Source: Clytia hemisphaerica
Lineage: Eukaryota; Cnidaria; Hydrozoa; Leptothecata; Clytiidae
Assembly (NCBI GenBank): GCA_902728285.1
Contig: CACVBU010000050.1
Coordinates: 3,372,919-3,436,918, forward strand
DNA length: 64,000 nucleotides
Direction: 5' to 3'
Positions 33,974-43,297 of this stretch are shown one piece after another; position 1 is the stretch's first letter; each line of letters opens with the position of its first letter. The notes beneath the pieces are model-generated. The model was not told the origin of the DNA, did no database searches, and saw only the letters and a list, made by a program, of their open reading frames with translations. The translations under genes and the position numbers were made by a program.

Positions 33974-35307
33974 TCAGGAGATACCAAGATATTCTCTGAG
34001 ACATTTCGGTAGATTATCATTCAGAAAGGTGTCACTGAAACTTCTCAAGCAAGCCATTCGTGCGATATGTTTCAAGGAGATTTTCAAATGATTATATGGT
34101 GGAGTTACTTTCGCAAATTGTAGCACACTGTTTGGATTTCGGAATGCTATCTCCTGCATGTGTAAATTGAATGAAAAGTCACCAATCCATCTCTTGAAAT
34201 CATGAATTATACTTTGTTCTCCCGATCCAAAATCATACAAATAAATTGACGCGAATCGTTTGTTTCCTCCTGGAGTGACTTGAAGGCCAGTGATGAAGTA
34301 CTGCCCAAAACATTCCACAACTTTGTTGAAAAAGATATGTTTTCCTTGGTAAAGCAAATTGATTATTTTCAATGGGATAACCTCATTTTTGCTGTTGACT
34401 TGAAAGAATTTTAAGCTTTTTACCCTCGTTTTGATATCGCTCAAGTGCATAAAGAATACAGATTTTGACAAATGGTACAACATTTGATCCTCGAAAGTCT
34501 CTTTTTCATCATCAATAGTCACTCGTTCAGCCAGAACTTGATTTCCTGAAAAATCGAAACCATATAAGAACGGACCATATAATCATAGTCGTGGATAAAA
34601 ATTCTCTCCGAACTAATATCTATGGACAGCTGGAGATCTATGTGGGATGTGTCGAATGTACCGGGTTCGAAACTAAGCTCAGTACAATTACTCAGCACAA
34701 CACGCTTGAAATGTGATAGCTTTGTCTTGTCCATTAAGACAATATCAGCCACAAAATTAAAACCACCGGTAGAAACAAGCACCATTAAGGCGTAACCATA
34801 TTCTTTGGTTTTTCCCTGCCAAAAACATTGGATGCACTGCAAAGCTTTATATGGCTCCAGTTCAATGACACAATCCTCCGTTTCTTGAAAAGTGGTTGAT
34901 ACAATACTTCCTGGAGGAGCACCTAAAAGGTGTTTCATGCTTCCACTATGTAATATCAAAGGTTGGCTCCCATCTTCCAAAGTCGAAGGCTTCTCAAACA
35001 CAAACCAACGATTAAGTGAAGCGTTATAGGGCCAATCACATTCTAAAAAATTAGAATCGTTCCACGTTGGTAATTTAATCAAACTCATTTGTAATTTAGC
35101 TGTTTCCTCATTGAATGAATAAACAGCGATGACATGATCATCTGTGCTGTCCCATGGCCTGGTATATGAAGTATAATATCTTCCAGAGCTGTCAAAGCCA
35201 CACACAGTTCGGTATACGGGCGGGTCAAGTCCAGTCCACGTTTCTTTTGTCTCTACACATTCGGTGAGATGAGGTGGTAAGAACACTTGCCGTGGGTAAG
35301 CCAACAT
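33974..35307 (-). pseudogene. SOCS-box protein gene, copy A, broken by a frameshift
   Basis: Two overlapping frames (35307-34519 and 34522-33974) together cover the same protein as copies B and C. The first has MLAYPRQVFLPPHLTECVET and matches through the ERIFIHDYDYM region; the second resumes at the TIDDEKETFED region and runs to the end. One small indel near 34550-34590 explains the break: the frame that continues copies B and C (YGFDF...) runs alongside. The C-terminus has the SOCS-box pattern SLKHIARMACLRSF...NLPKCLREYLG. It is more diverged from B and C than they are from each other. A sequencing error is possible; otherwise the copy would make a protein without its SOCS box. Confidence 0.75.
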
Positions 35308-36545
35308 TCCTTTTTTGATATTTGAGGATTATCTTAACTCGTTTGCATTTTTATTCCTGAAAAAACAAAAACAGATTATACGATGGCGAAAGTGTTAAGA
35401 ACAAGTTAAGAACATTTTAAGGCTTTGGCGACTTTTAAACACCCGATTTCTTAGGAAAACGGACAAAAATACTCAGAAAATGCTGAAAATAAGAAAATAA
35501 GAACATCTTAAGAACATTTTTTGGCTTAAAATCAAAAAAGTTAAAAGCATCAGAACATCCGAAGACTTCAAAAATTTTGGATGTTCTCATAAAAAGAAGA
35601 CGTGTATGGACTGGAGCATAATAGGTCATTCTTCAGTAGCCTAGAAATCTAAGCTAGTTTGATTCAGTCACTTGGATAAATCTGATGGTTAAGTTGTGAC
35701 TGAATAACTAGTATTCCAAGGCAAACTTAAAATCCGTAAATATAAAAAATCTTTAAAGCGCCGAAAAACGCTATATTGCCATAAGCCGTGTGTCCTAGCC
35801 TTGTGAATACGGGCTTAGTTAACTAGGCTAATTCTTCAGTACCCTTGACAATAAATAATGGATTGATTTTTTGGCCTATTCCACAGAAAAATTAGCCTGT
35901 ACCACCCCGAATGCCAACAGGCGATTTTGTCTTTTCTGCAAAGAAAAGTTTGGTACAAGTTCCAAAGAATGTATTTAGAGAATTGAGAGGGGTTACGCAA
36001 ATGAAGACAGACAAACATTTTCATTGAAAGACTGACATGACAGGCAAGACTTGCAAGGTAGAAAAGTGCGTAAAATATCGATGAATTTAAAAATTTCGTA
36101 GTCATGATTGATACCACGAGATAGAAAATGATATTAAGAGATTTACAAATTATGATAGGATATACAGTCATTGAAAGCGGAGAGTCTAACCTAAGATAGA
36201 GTGGTCTACCAGTTGTCATCAAACATCATAAAAGATGCGCCCAAGAGATGAAAATTTTCACAATGTCCAGAATTGAAAATTAGATTTAAGTCTCAGACAC
36301 AAAAAATGGCACCTGTTTGTGTAATTTACAGACCAGAATAGCAGGTTTGCAGGTTAAAGTGATTTTTTAAAAACCTTTTTAACAGTTTTTTTACTCTGCT
36401 TAAAGCTTTCAACAATACGTCAATGAATTAATTTTTGCTGGAGAATTTGATCGCTGACACTTGATTGATGTTCGAGGAATGATTTTTTATAAATTCTTTT
36501 CCCTAACTTTCTCAGATTTTTGATGGACACTACACAATTTTCGCA
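35308..36545. other. Upstream DNA of copy A with dispersed repeats
   Basis: The first ~60 bases upstream of the start match those of copy B, including a TTTTTGTTTTTTCAG acceptor on the minus strand that implies a 5'UTR intron. Repeat copies follow at 35393-35610 (GTTCTTAA family) and 35690-35835 (inverted match to 11136-11255). The duplication with the region upstream of copy B continues to about 36190. Confidence 0.6.
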
Positions 36546-37311
36546 GTGACTGCCGGGTGTGCCAGAAATAAATTAGCTTCTTGGATTTGATATTGTAGAC
36601 AGTAGAAAAGAGATTTTTCAAAGTTTTTTTTCGGAATCAATCAGAAGAAACTTAAAATTTGGTGTATTACTTCTTAATTTTACTGCATTAGTTTAAAAGT
36701 TATGTTCAAAAACTTAAAATGTCAATTCTAAAAAATCGATTTCATGCATCAGGAAATGTATTTCCATTATGTAAAAAGCACTTATTTACAAGGTTAGGCA
36801 TCCCTGTAAATACATTCCATCATCTGTGAATCGAGATGAGCTGCAACAGTTTTGTGCAACTTTTGCAACTTCAAATTTTGTGAAAGTGAAACTCTCACCT
36901 TTCTCAACGATATGATGCACACACAGGAAAACTTTTGGAAATTCTTGGAAAGATGTTGAAAGATTTGTGGGGGTTGAAGCATTCTGCATCTTGCCCAAGG
37001 GGAAAAAACAATAGAGGTAAAGAAAGCAGAGTGTTACAAGGAGTAAGACTTTAAAATGTTTTGGCCTGCAAGTCCTTTCTCTCATAAATCGATACCCTTG
37101 TTTTTAGCCTTTTGACAATTTTTAAAAACTAACATTTTAGGTTTTTGAACATAACTTTTGAACCGATGAAGCAAAATTAAAAAGTAATACACAAAATTTT
37201 AAGTTAGGCTTTCTCTGAACGATTCCGAAACAGTCTTTGAAAAATAATGTTACTGCCTGCAATATCAAGTCAGCGAGGGTTACTTATTTCTGGCACACTC
37301 GGTATATATAA
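36546..37311. mobile_element. Element with ~190-bp inverted terminal arms
   Basis: The left arm from GTGTGCCAGAAATAA and the right arm ending TTATTTCTGGCACACTC pair over about 190 bases, including AAAAGTTATGTTCAAAAACT and its complement. The ~340-bp centre (TTACAAGGTTAGGCATCCCT onward) recurs at 40245-41000. The second locus (right arm at 41020-41235) has lost the left arm. Confidence 0.7.
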
Positions 37312-37361
37312 AAAAATTGTCAGAAACTTTGTTTTAAATTTACTCTAAATTTTGCGTCATT

Positions 37362-38708
37362 TCAAGCGAGTCCAAGATATTTACTGAGACATTTCGGTAG
37401 ATTGTCCTTCAAGAATTCGTCATGAAAACTTTTCAAGCAAGCCATTCGTGCCATATGTTTCAAGGACATGTTTAAATGATCAAAAGGAGAATTCACTTTT
37501 ACGAAGCGTAGATAAGGGCTTGATAAATACATCAAACTTGCTGTTGGGTCAAAAAGCGCTATTTCCGCCATATGCCAATTAATTGAAAAACCGTAAATTT
37601 CTCTTCTACAATCGTACCGGATCATCAGTTCTCCTGATTTGAAGTCGTACAAACAAACCGAATGAAATGGTTGGGAGCCTGCTTCTGAAGTGACTTGAAG
37701 GCCTTCGACAAAAAATTGATCAAAACATCCAACGACTTTGTGTAAAATAATATCGTTTCGTCCATGACACAAATTAATTCTTTTCAATGGGATGACCTCA
37801 TTTTTATTGTCGACTTGAAAGACCTTTATGCTTTTTGCCTTCGTGTCAACGTTCTCCAAAAAAACATAGAAGATCGAGTTTGACAAATGATATAAATCAT
37901 TAAAATTCTGAACACCTTCCCTTTCGGAGATTGTGACTTCATAATCCATAAGGCGATTTCCCTCAAAATCAAAACCATATACCATACCATATTCATAATT
38001 ATGAAGGTAAATTCTCTTAGAATTCATATCTAGCGATACACCAGAATTATGGAACGCAAACGTTCTAGGTTCGAAATCCATTTCAGTGCAACTGCTCAAC
38101 ACAACACGTTGGAAATGTGAAAGTCTTTTTTCGCCTATTAAAACGATGTCAGCCACAAAATTGTAACCACCAGGAGATACAAGCACCATCAAGACGTAAC
38201 CATATTCTTTGGTTTTTTCCTGCCAAACACTATGGATGTAATGAAAAGCTTTATATGGCTCCAGTTCAATGACACAATCCTCCGTTTCTTGAAAAGTGGT
38301 CGATACAATACTTCCTGGATAAGCATATAAAAGGTGTTTCAAGCTTCCACTGTGTAATATCAAAGGCTGGCTCCCATCTTCCAAAGTCGAAGGCTTCTCA
38401 AACACAAACCAACGATTAAACAAAGGATCATACGGAAAGTCATATTCATTATAGCGCAAGTTCCATGATGGTAATTGAATTAAACTCACTTGTAGTTTAT
38501 CTGTTTCCTCATTGAATGAATAGACGCTTATGATATTGTCACCTGCTTTATCCTCAGCTCCGCAATATACGGTGTAATATTTCCCAGAGCTGTCGAAGCC
38601 ACTCATACTTATTTGCTGGGGGCGGTCAAGACCAGCCCACATTTCTTTTGTCTCAACACATTCGGTGAGATGAGGTGGTAAGAACGATTGACGTGGGTAA
38701 GCCAACAT
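37362..38708 (-). CDS. SOCS-box protein, tandem copy B (448 residues)
   Basis: A single open coding exon begins at MLAYPRQSFLPPHLTECVET. The last 34 residues (415-448) have the SOCS-box layout: a BC-box-like SLKHMARMAC for Elongin B/C contact, with Ala where Cys is usual, then NLPKCLSKYLG as the Cul5-box-like part. SOCS-box proteins recruit substrates to Elongin-Cullin5 ubiquitin ligases. The first ~400 residues show recurring strand-like motifs (ISVYSFNEET, RIYLHNYEYG, SIKVFQVDN, SVCLYDFKSGE), suggesting a beta-propeller, but I recognise no named family. A TTTTTTCAG acceptor just upstream suggests a noncoding first exon. Very close to copy C by eye. Confidence 0.72.
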   Translation of the reverse strand: MLAYPRQSFLPPHLTECVETKEMWAGLDRPQQISMSGFDSSGKYYTVYCGAEDKAGDNIISVYSFNEETDKLQVSLIQLPSWNLRYNEYDFPYDPLFNRWFVFEKPSTLEDGSQPLILHSGSLKHLLYAYPGSIVSTTFQETEDCVIELEPYKAFHYIHSVWQEKTKEYGYVLMVLVSPGGYNFVADIVLIGEKRLSHFQRVVLSSCTEMDFEPRTFAFHNSGVSLDMNSKRIYLHNYEYGMVYGFDFEGNRLMDYEVTISEREGVQNFNDLYHLSNSIFYVFLENVDTKAKSIKVFQVDNKNEVIPLKRINLCHGRNDIILHKVVGCFDQFFVEGLQVTSEAGSQPFHSVCLYDFKSGELMIRYDCRREIYGFSINWHMAEIALFDPTASLMYLSSPYLRFVKVNSPFDHLNMSLKHMARMACLKSFHDEFLKDNLPKCLSKYLGLA

Positions 38709-38796
38709 TCCTTTTTTGATATTTGAGGATTATCTTAACTCGTTTGCATTTTTATTCCTGAAAAAACAAAAACAGATTATACAATGTAAGGTGTGA

Positions 38797-39063
38797 TCTA
38801 CACGTTCTTTTCTATAAAGAACAAACTATATAAGAACATGAAGCTTCAATGGCCAAAGTGTTAAGAACAAGTTAAGAACATTTTAAGGCTTAGGCGACTT
38901 TTAAACACCCCATTTCTTAGGAAAACGGACAAAAATACTCAGAAAATGGTGAAAATGAGAAAATAAGAACATGTTAAAAACATTTTTAGGCTTAAAATTA
39001 AAAAGGTTAAGAACATCCGAAGGCTTCAAAAATTTTGGATGTTCTCATAAAAAGAAGACGTGT
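38797..39063. repeat. Fourth copy of the GTTCTTAA dispersed repeat
   Basis: It runs from ACACGTTCTTTTCTATAAAG to TTTTGGATGTTCTCAT...ACGTG, opposite in orientation to 14777-15029. This copy retains both ends, whereas the copy near 35393 lacks one. It is part of the tandem-duplicated flank of copies A and B. Confidence 0.7.
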
Positions 39064-39550
39064 ATGGACTGGAGCATAATAGGTCATTCTTCAGTACCCT
39101 TGACAATAAATTATGGATTGATTTTTTGGCCTATTCCACAGAAAAATTAGCCTGTACCACCCCGAATACCAACAGGCGATTTTGTCTTTTCTGCAAAGAA
39201 AAGTTTGGTACAAGTTTCAAAGAATGTATTTAGAGAATTGAGAGGGGTTACGCAAATGAAGACAGACAAACATTTTCATTGCCTAAAGACTGACATGACA
39301 GGCAAGACTTGCAAGTTAAAAAATTCGTAAAATATCGATAAATTTAAAAATTTCGTAGTCATGATTGATACCACGAGATAGAAAATTATATTAAGAGATA
39401 AACAAATTATGATAGGATATACAGTCATTGAAAGCGGAGAGTCCTTTTTTATGAATTATAAAATTGTATAAAATGGTTATTTTAAAAGTGTATAAATATT
39501 ATGAAAATAATAAATAATTTTTTGCAAAATCCGAAATTTAAATATAAGAT

Positions 39551-39912
39551 GGCATGGAATGAACCCCCCCCCCAGCCCGCAGGGGGGGGGGGCTATAACC
39601 AACATCTTCCTGAAAAGGCTGGGGGCTGGATTTTTTTTAAATTTCAGGGGGTACCTATGAACTCTGGGGGCACCTAACTTTTATACAGTAAGGTCTGGGG
39701 GCTGGGGAACTATATTTTATATCTTGCTTTTATCTAACTATCATTATTCTTTTTAATTATAAAAATATACAATTTTTTCATTTCTTGACATATACTCAAG
39801 TCATAGAGGGTACCAATCACAGGGGGTACCTACTAACGTCTGTTGTTTGGGGGTACCTAAAATTCAGGGGGTACCTATTTTCTTAGGAGTACCTAAACCC
39901 CTGGTCCATGCC
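39551..39912. mobile_element. Insertion with GGGGGTACCTA repeats
   Basis: The ends GGCATGGA and TCCATGCC are inverted. GGGGGTACCTA-type units recur five or six times and poly-C/poly-G runs lie at the left. The wider 39445-40130 block is absent from the equivalent place near 36190 upstream of copy A, so it was inserted after the duplication. Confidence 0.5.
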
Positions 39913-40438
39913 ATGGATTGGGAATGATAAGATACTTTCATAATAGAATTTGATTGATTCAAATGACCACGTAAAAAATATTCTCTCTTTGCAGTGAACT
40001 TTCTCAAATTGAATTGATCCCTTTTTATCTGGCTGGGGAGATAAGATAAGTATTAATTTTTATAATGCGTTCTATCAAATAACTTGATAAATTCTATCAG
40101 AAGTTAAAAGGTCAAAAGCGAGCCATAAAAAATCTTCAACCTAAGATATATAACCTACCAGTTATGCTAAACATTACAGAAGTTATGCGCAAAAGATGAA
40201 CATTTTCAAAGTGCTAGAATTGAAAATTAGATTTAATTAAGGACTTATTTACAAGGTTAGGCATCCCTGTAAATACATTCCATCATCTGTGAATCGAGAT
40301 GAGCTGCAACAGTTTTGTGCAACTTTTGCAACTTCAAGTTTAGTGAAAGTGCAACTTTTACCTTTCTCAACGATATGATGCACACACCTAGGAAAACTTT
40401 CGGAAATTCTTGGAAAGATGTTGAAAGATTTGTGGGGG

Positions 40439-40862
40439 AGAAGTAGATTTATGACAGAGCTGGCACATACAGAAGGTGAGTGACACTACAGAAAGTGAGT
40501 GACACTACAGAAAGTGAGTGACACTACAGAAAGTGAGTGACACTACAGAAAGTGAGTGACACTACAGAAAGTGAGTACACTACAGAATGTGAATGACACC
40601 TGTGAACTTATTCTTTAGGTAGTGCTGGAGGTGTTGAATTTGACCCATGTGTTGCAATTTTAGAAACACTCATTGGTCGAATTCCGGTGTTTTTGGGTGT
40701 TTCCGATAGGGAACATGACTTTAATGCTTTTATAGATAACCAGAAAATTATTTACAACTTGAAACTTACTCTGTGATGACACTCACTTTCTGTTAGGTGT
40801 CATTCACGTTCTGTAGTGTACTCACTTTCTGTATGTGCCAGCTCTGTCATAAATCTACTACC
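40439..40862. mobile_element. Inverted-repeat element with a minisatellite arm
   Basis: AGTAGATTTATGACAGAGCT at the left pairs with AGCTCTGTCATAAATCTACT at the right, and the match continues through GGCACATACAGAA. About six tandem ~19-bp GTGAGTGACACTACAGAAA units follow the left end; one or two inverted units precede the right end. TGGGGG flanks both sides, and the paralogous site near 36966 (TTTGTGGGGGTTGAAGCATT) is empty. Confidence 0.85.
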
Positions 40863-41295
40863 TGGGGGTAGAGGTATTCTGCATCTTGTTTATGCCCAAG
40901 GGAAAAACAGAAGTAAAAAAAAACAATAGAGATAAAGAAAACATAGAGTGTTACAAGGAAAAAGACTTTGTACTTTAAAATGTTTTGGCCTGCAAGTCCT
41001 TTCTCTCATAAAACGATACCCTTGTTTTTAGCCTTTTGACAATTTTTTAAAATTGACATTTTAGGTTTTTGAACATAAATTTTGAACCAATGAAGTAAAA
41101 TTAAAAAGTAATACACCAAATTTTAAGTTAGGCTTTCCTCTGAATGATTCCGAAACAATCTTTGAAAATCTTTCTGTTACTGCCTGCAATATCTAGTCAG
41201 CGAGGGTAACTTATTTCTGGCACACTCGGTATATACAAAAAATTGTCAGAAACTATTTTATTTTAAATTTAGTCTAAATTTTGTGTCATTTCAAC

Positions 41296-42642
41296 TCAAG
41301 CGAGTCCAAGATATTTAATGAGACATTTCGGTAGATTGTTCTTCAAGAATTCGTCATGAAAACTTTTCAAGCAAGCCATTCGTGCCATATGTTTCAAGGA
41401 CATCTTTAAATGATCAAAAGGAGAATTCACTTTTACGAAGCGAAGATAAGGGCTTGATAAATACATCAAACTTGCTGTTGGGTCAAAAAGCGCTATTTCC
41501 GCCATATGCCAATTAATTGAAAAACCGTAAATTTCTCTTCTACAATCGTACCGGATCATCAGTTCTCCTGATTTGAAGTCGTACAAACAAACCGAATGAA
41601 ATGGTTGGGAGCCTGCTTCTGAAGTGACTTGAAGGCCTTCGACAAAAAATTGATCAAAACATCCAACGACTTTGTGTAAAATAATATCGTTTCGTCCATG
41701 ACACAAATTAATTCTTTTCAATGGGATGACCTTATTTTTATTGTCGACTTGAAAGACCTTTATGCTTTTTGCCTTCGTGTCAACGTTCTCCAAGAAAATA
41801 TAGAAGATTGAGTTTGACAAATGATATAAATCATAAAAATTCTGAACACCTTCCCTTTCAGAGATTGTGACTTGATAATCCATAAGGCGATTTCCCTCAT
41901 AATCAAAACCATATAACATACCAAAATCATAATTATGAAGGTAAATTCTCTTAGAATTCATATCTAGAGATACACCAGCATTACTGAACGCAAACGTTCC
42001 GAGTTCGAAATCCATTTCAGTGCAACTGCCCAACACAACACGTTGGAAATGTGAAAGTCTTTTTTCGCCTATTAAAACGATGTCTGCCACAAAATTGTAA
42101 CCACCAGTAGAAACAAGCACCATTAAGACGTAACCATATTCTTTGGTTTTTTCCTGCCAAACACATTGGATGTAATCAAAAGCTTTATATGATTCCAGTT
42201 CAATGACACAATCCTCCGTTTCTTGAAAAGTGGTAGATACAATACTTCCTGGAAGAGCACCTAAAAGGTGTTTCAAGCTTCCACTGTGTAATATCAAAGG
42301 CTGGCTCCCATCTTCCAAAGTCGAAGGCTTCTCAAACACAAACCAACGATTTAACAAAGGATCATACGGCAAGTCATATTCATTATAGCGCAAGTCCCAT
42401 GATGCTAATTGAATTAAACTCACTTGTAGTTTATCTGTTTCCTCATTGAATGAATAGACGCTTATGATATTGTCACCTGTTTTATCCTCAGCTCCGCAAT
42501 ATACGGTGTAATATTTCCCAGAGCTGTCGAAGCCACGCATACTTATTTGCTGGGGGCGGTCAAGACCAGCCCACATTTCTTTTGTCTCAACACAATCGGT
42601 GAGATGAGGTGGTAAGAACGATTGACGTGGGTAAGCCAACAT
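41296..42642 (-). CDS. SOCS-box protein, tandem copy C (448 residues)
   Basis: This intact single-exon frame is almost identical to copy B over 448 residues. Differences cluster in the first 260 residues (for example RLDYxY/FGMLYGF-type changes near the RIYLHNYDFG motif), while residues 300-440 are nearly unchanged. The C-terminus SLKHMARMAC...NLPKCLIKYLG again fits a BC box plus Cul5-like box. Unlike A and B, similarity upstream of the start codon stops within about ten bases, so copy C has a different 5' flank and perhaps a different promoter. Its 3' flank (41020-41290) matches that of copy B. The role as a ubiquitin-ligase receptor is inferred from the SOCS box only. Confidence 0.72.
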   Translation of the reverse strand: MLAYPRQSFLPPHLTDCVETKEMWAGLDRPQQISMRGFDSSGKYYTVYCGAEDKTGDNIISVYSFNEETDKLQVSLIQLASWDLRYNEYDLPYDPLLNRWFVFEKPSTLEDGSQPLILHSGSLKHLLGALPGSIVSTTFQETEDCVIELESYKAFDYIQCVWQEKTKEYGYVLMVLVSTGGYNFVADIVLIGEKRLSHFQRVVLGSCTEMDFELGTFAFSNAGVSLDMNSKRIYLHNYDFGMLYGFDYEGNRLMDYQVTISEREGVQNFYDLYHLSNSIFYIFLENVDTKAKSIKVFQVDNKNKVIPLKRINLCHGRNDIILHKVVGCFDQFFVEGLQVTSEAGSQPFHSVCLYDFKSGELMIRYDCRREIYGFSINWHMAEIALFDPTASLMYLSSPYLRFVKVNSPFDHLKMSLKHMARMACLKSFHDEFLKNNLPKCLIKYLGLA

Positions 42643-43297
42643 TTCTTTTTTGAAAATACTCTGAACTTTATTTCATATTTATTATCACTAAAACAGAGAA
42701 AAATACAAAATAGACAGTTAACTCTCACTTATTCAAATTAGAGTGGGGAGTCCAATCTGTACCAATTATATACAGAGAGATTCAAATAATTGAAATTATT
42801 TTTTTAAGTAGGGTTTTCACTTGACAGGAACTGAGTATTTGTTCCAATTAAAGAAAGAATCCAATAATTAATATAATTTCCAATTAGCGAGAGTATCTGT
42901 ATCTGAACTGTATCCACTGTAACTGAATTTCATATAAAGAAATGCTTCTCTGAGAAATATTAGCTTTATTCAATGCTCAATTGACCTAATGACTAGTGTC
43001 ATAGGAAGAAGAAGAGTTGGTATTTTCATTCTAAATCTTGTCATTAAATGTACTGATAAGAACGAATTACTAAAATACTAATCATCATTATCATTTTTCT
43101 TTTGTTCAACCTCTACAGTTATAAAACAAGCTGAATGCCAAAAGATTTCACAAGAAAATTATTGGATTTTATCGATTTTTAGTAAAAAGTTAAAAAATGA
43201 TCTAATTAAACTTTACAAAAGTAAGATGTACGCATAGACTCTCATAATCCCAAATTAAACCATACAAAAGGAGATTCTTTCTTGTTTTTTTGGGTAT
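42643..43297. other. Spacer between copy C and THOC1, no gene seen
   Basis: AT-rich DNA with scattered short open frames and no recognisable repeat or gene. It must hold the 5' region of copy C and the 3' end of THOC1. Confidence 0.5.

Noticed and set aside
40463-40600. CRISPR-like array of GTGAGTGACACTACAGAAA
   Set aside because: Tandem units without spacers, within an inverted-repeat element.
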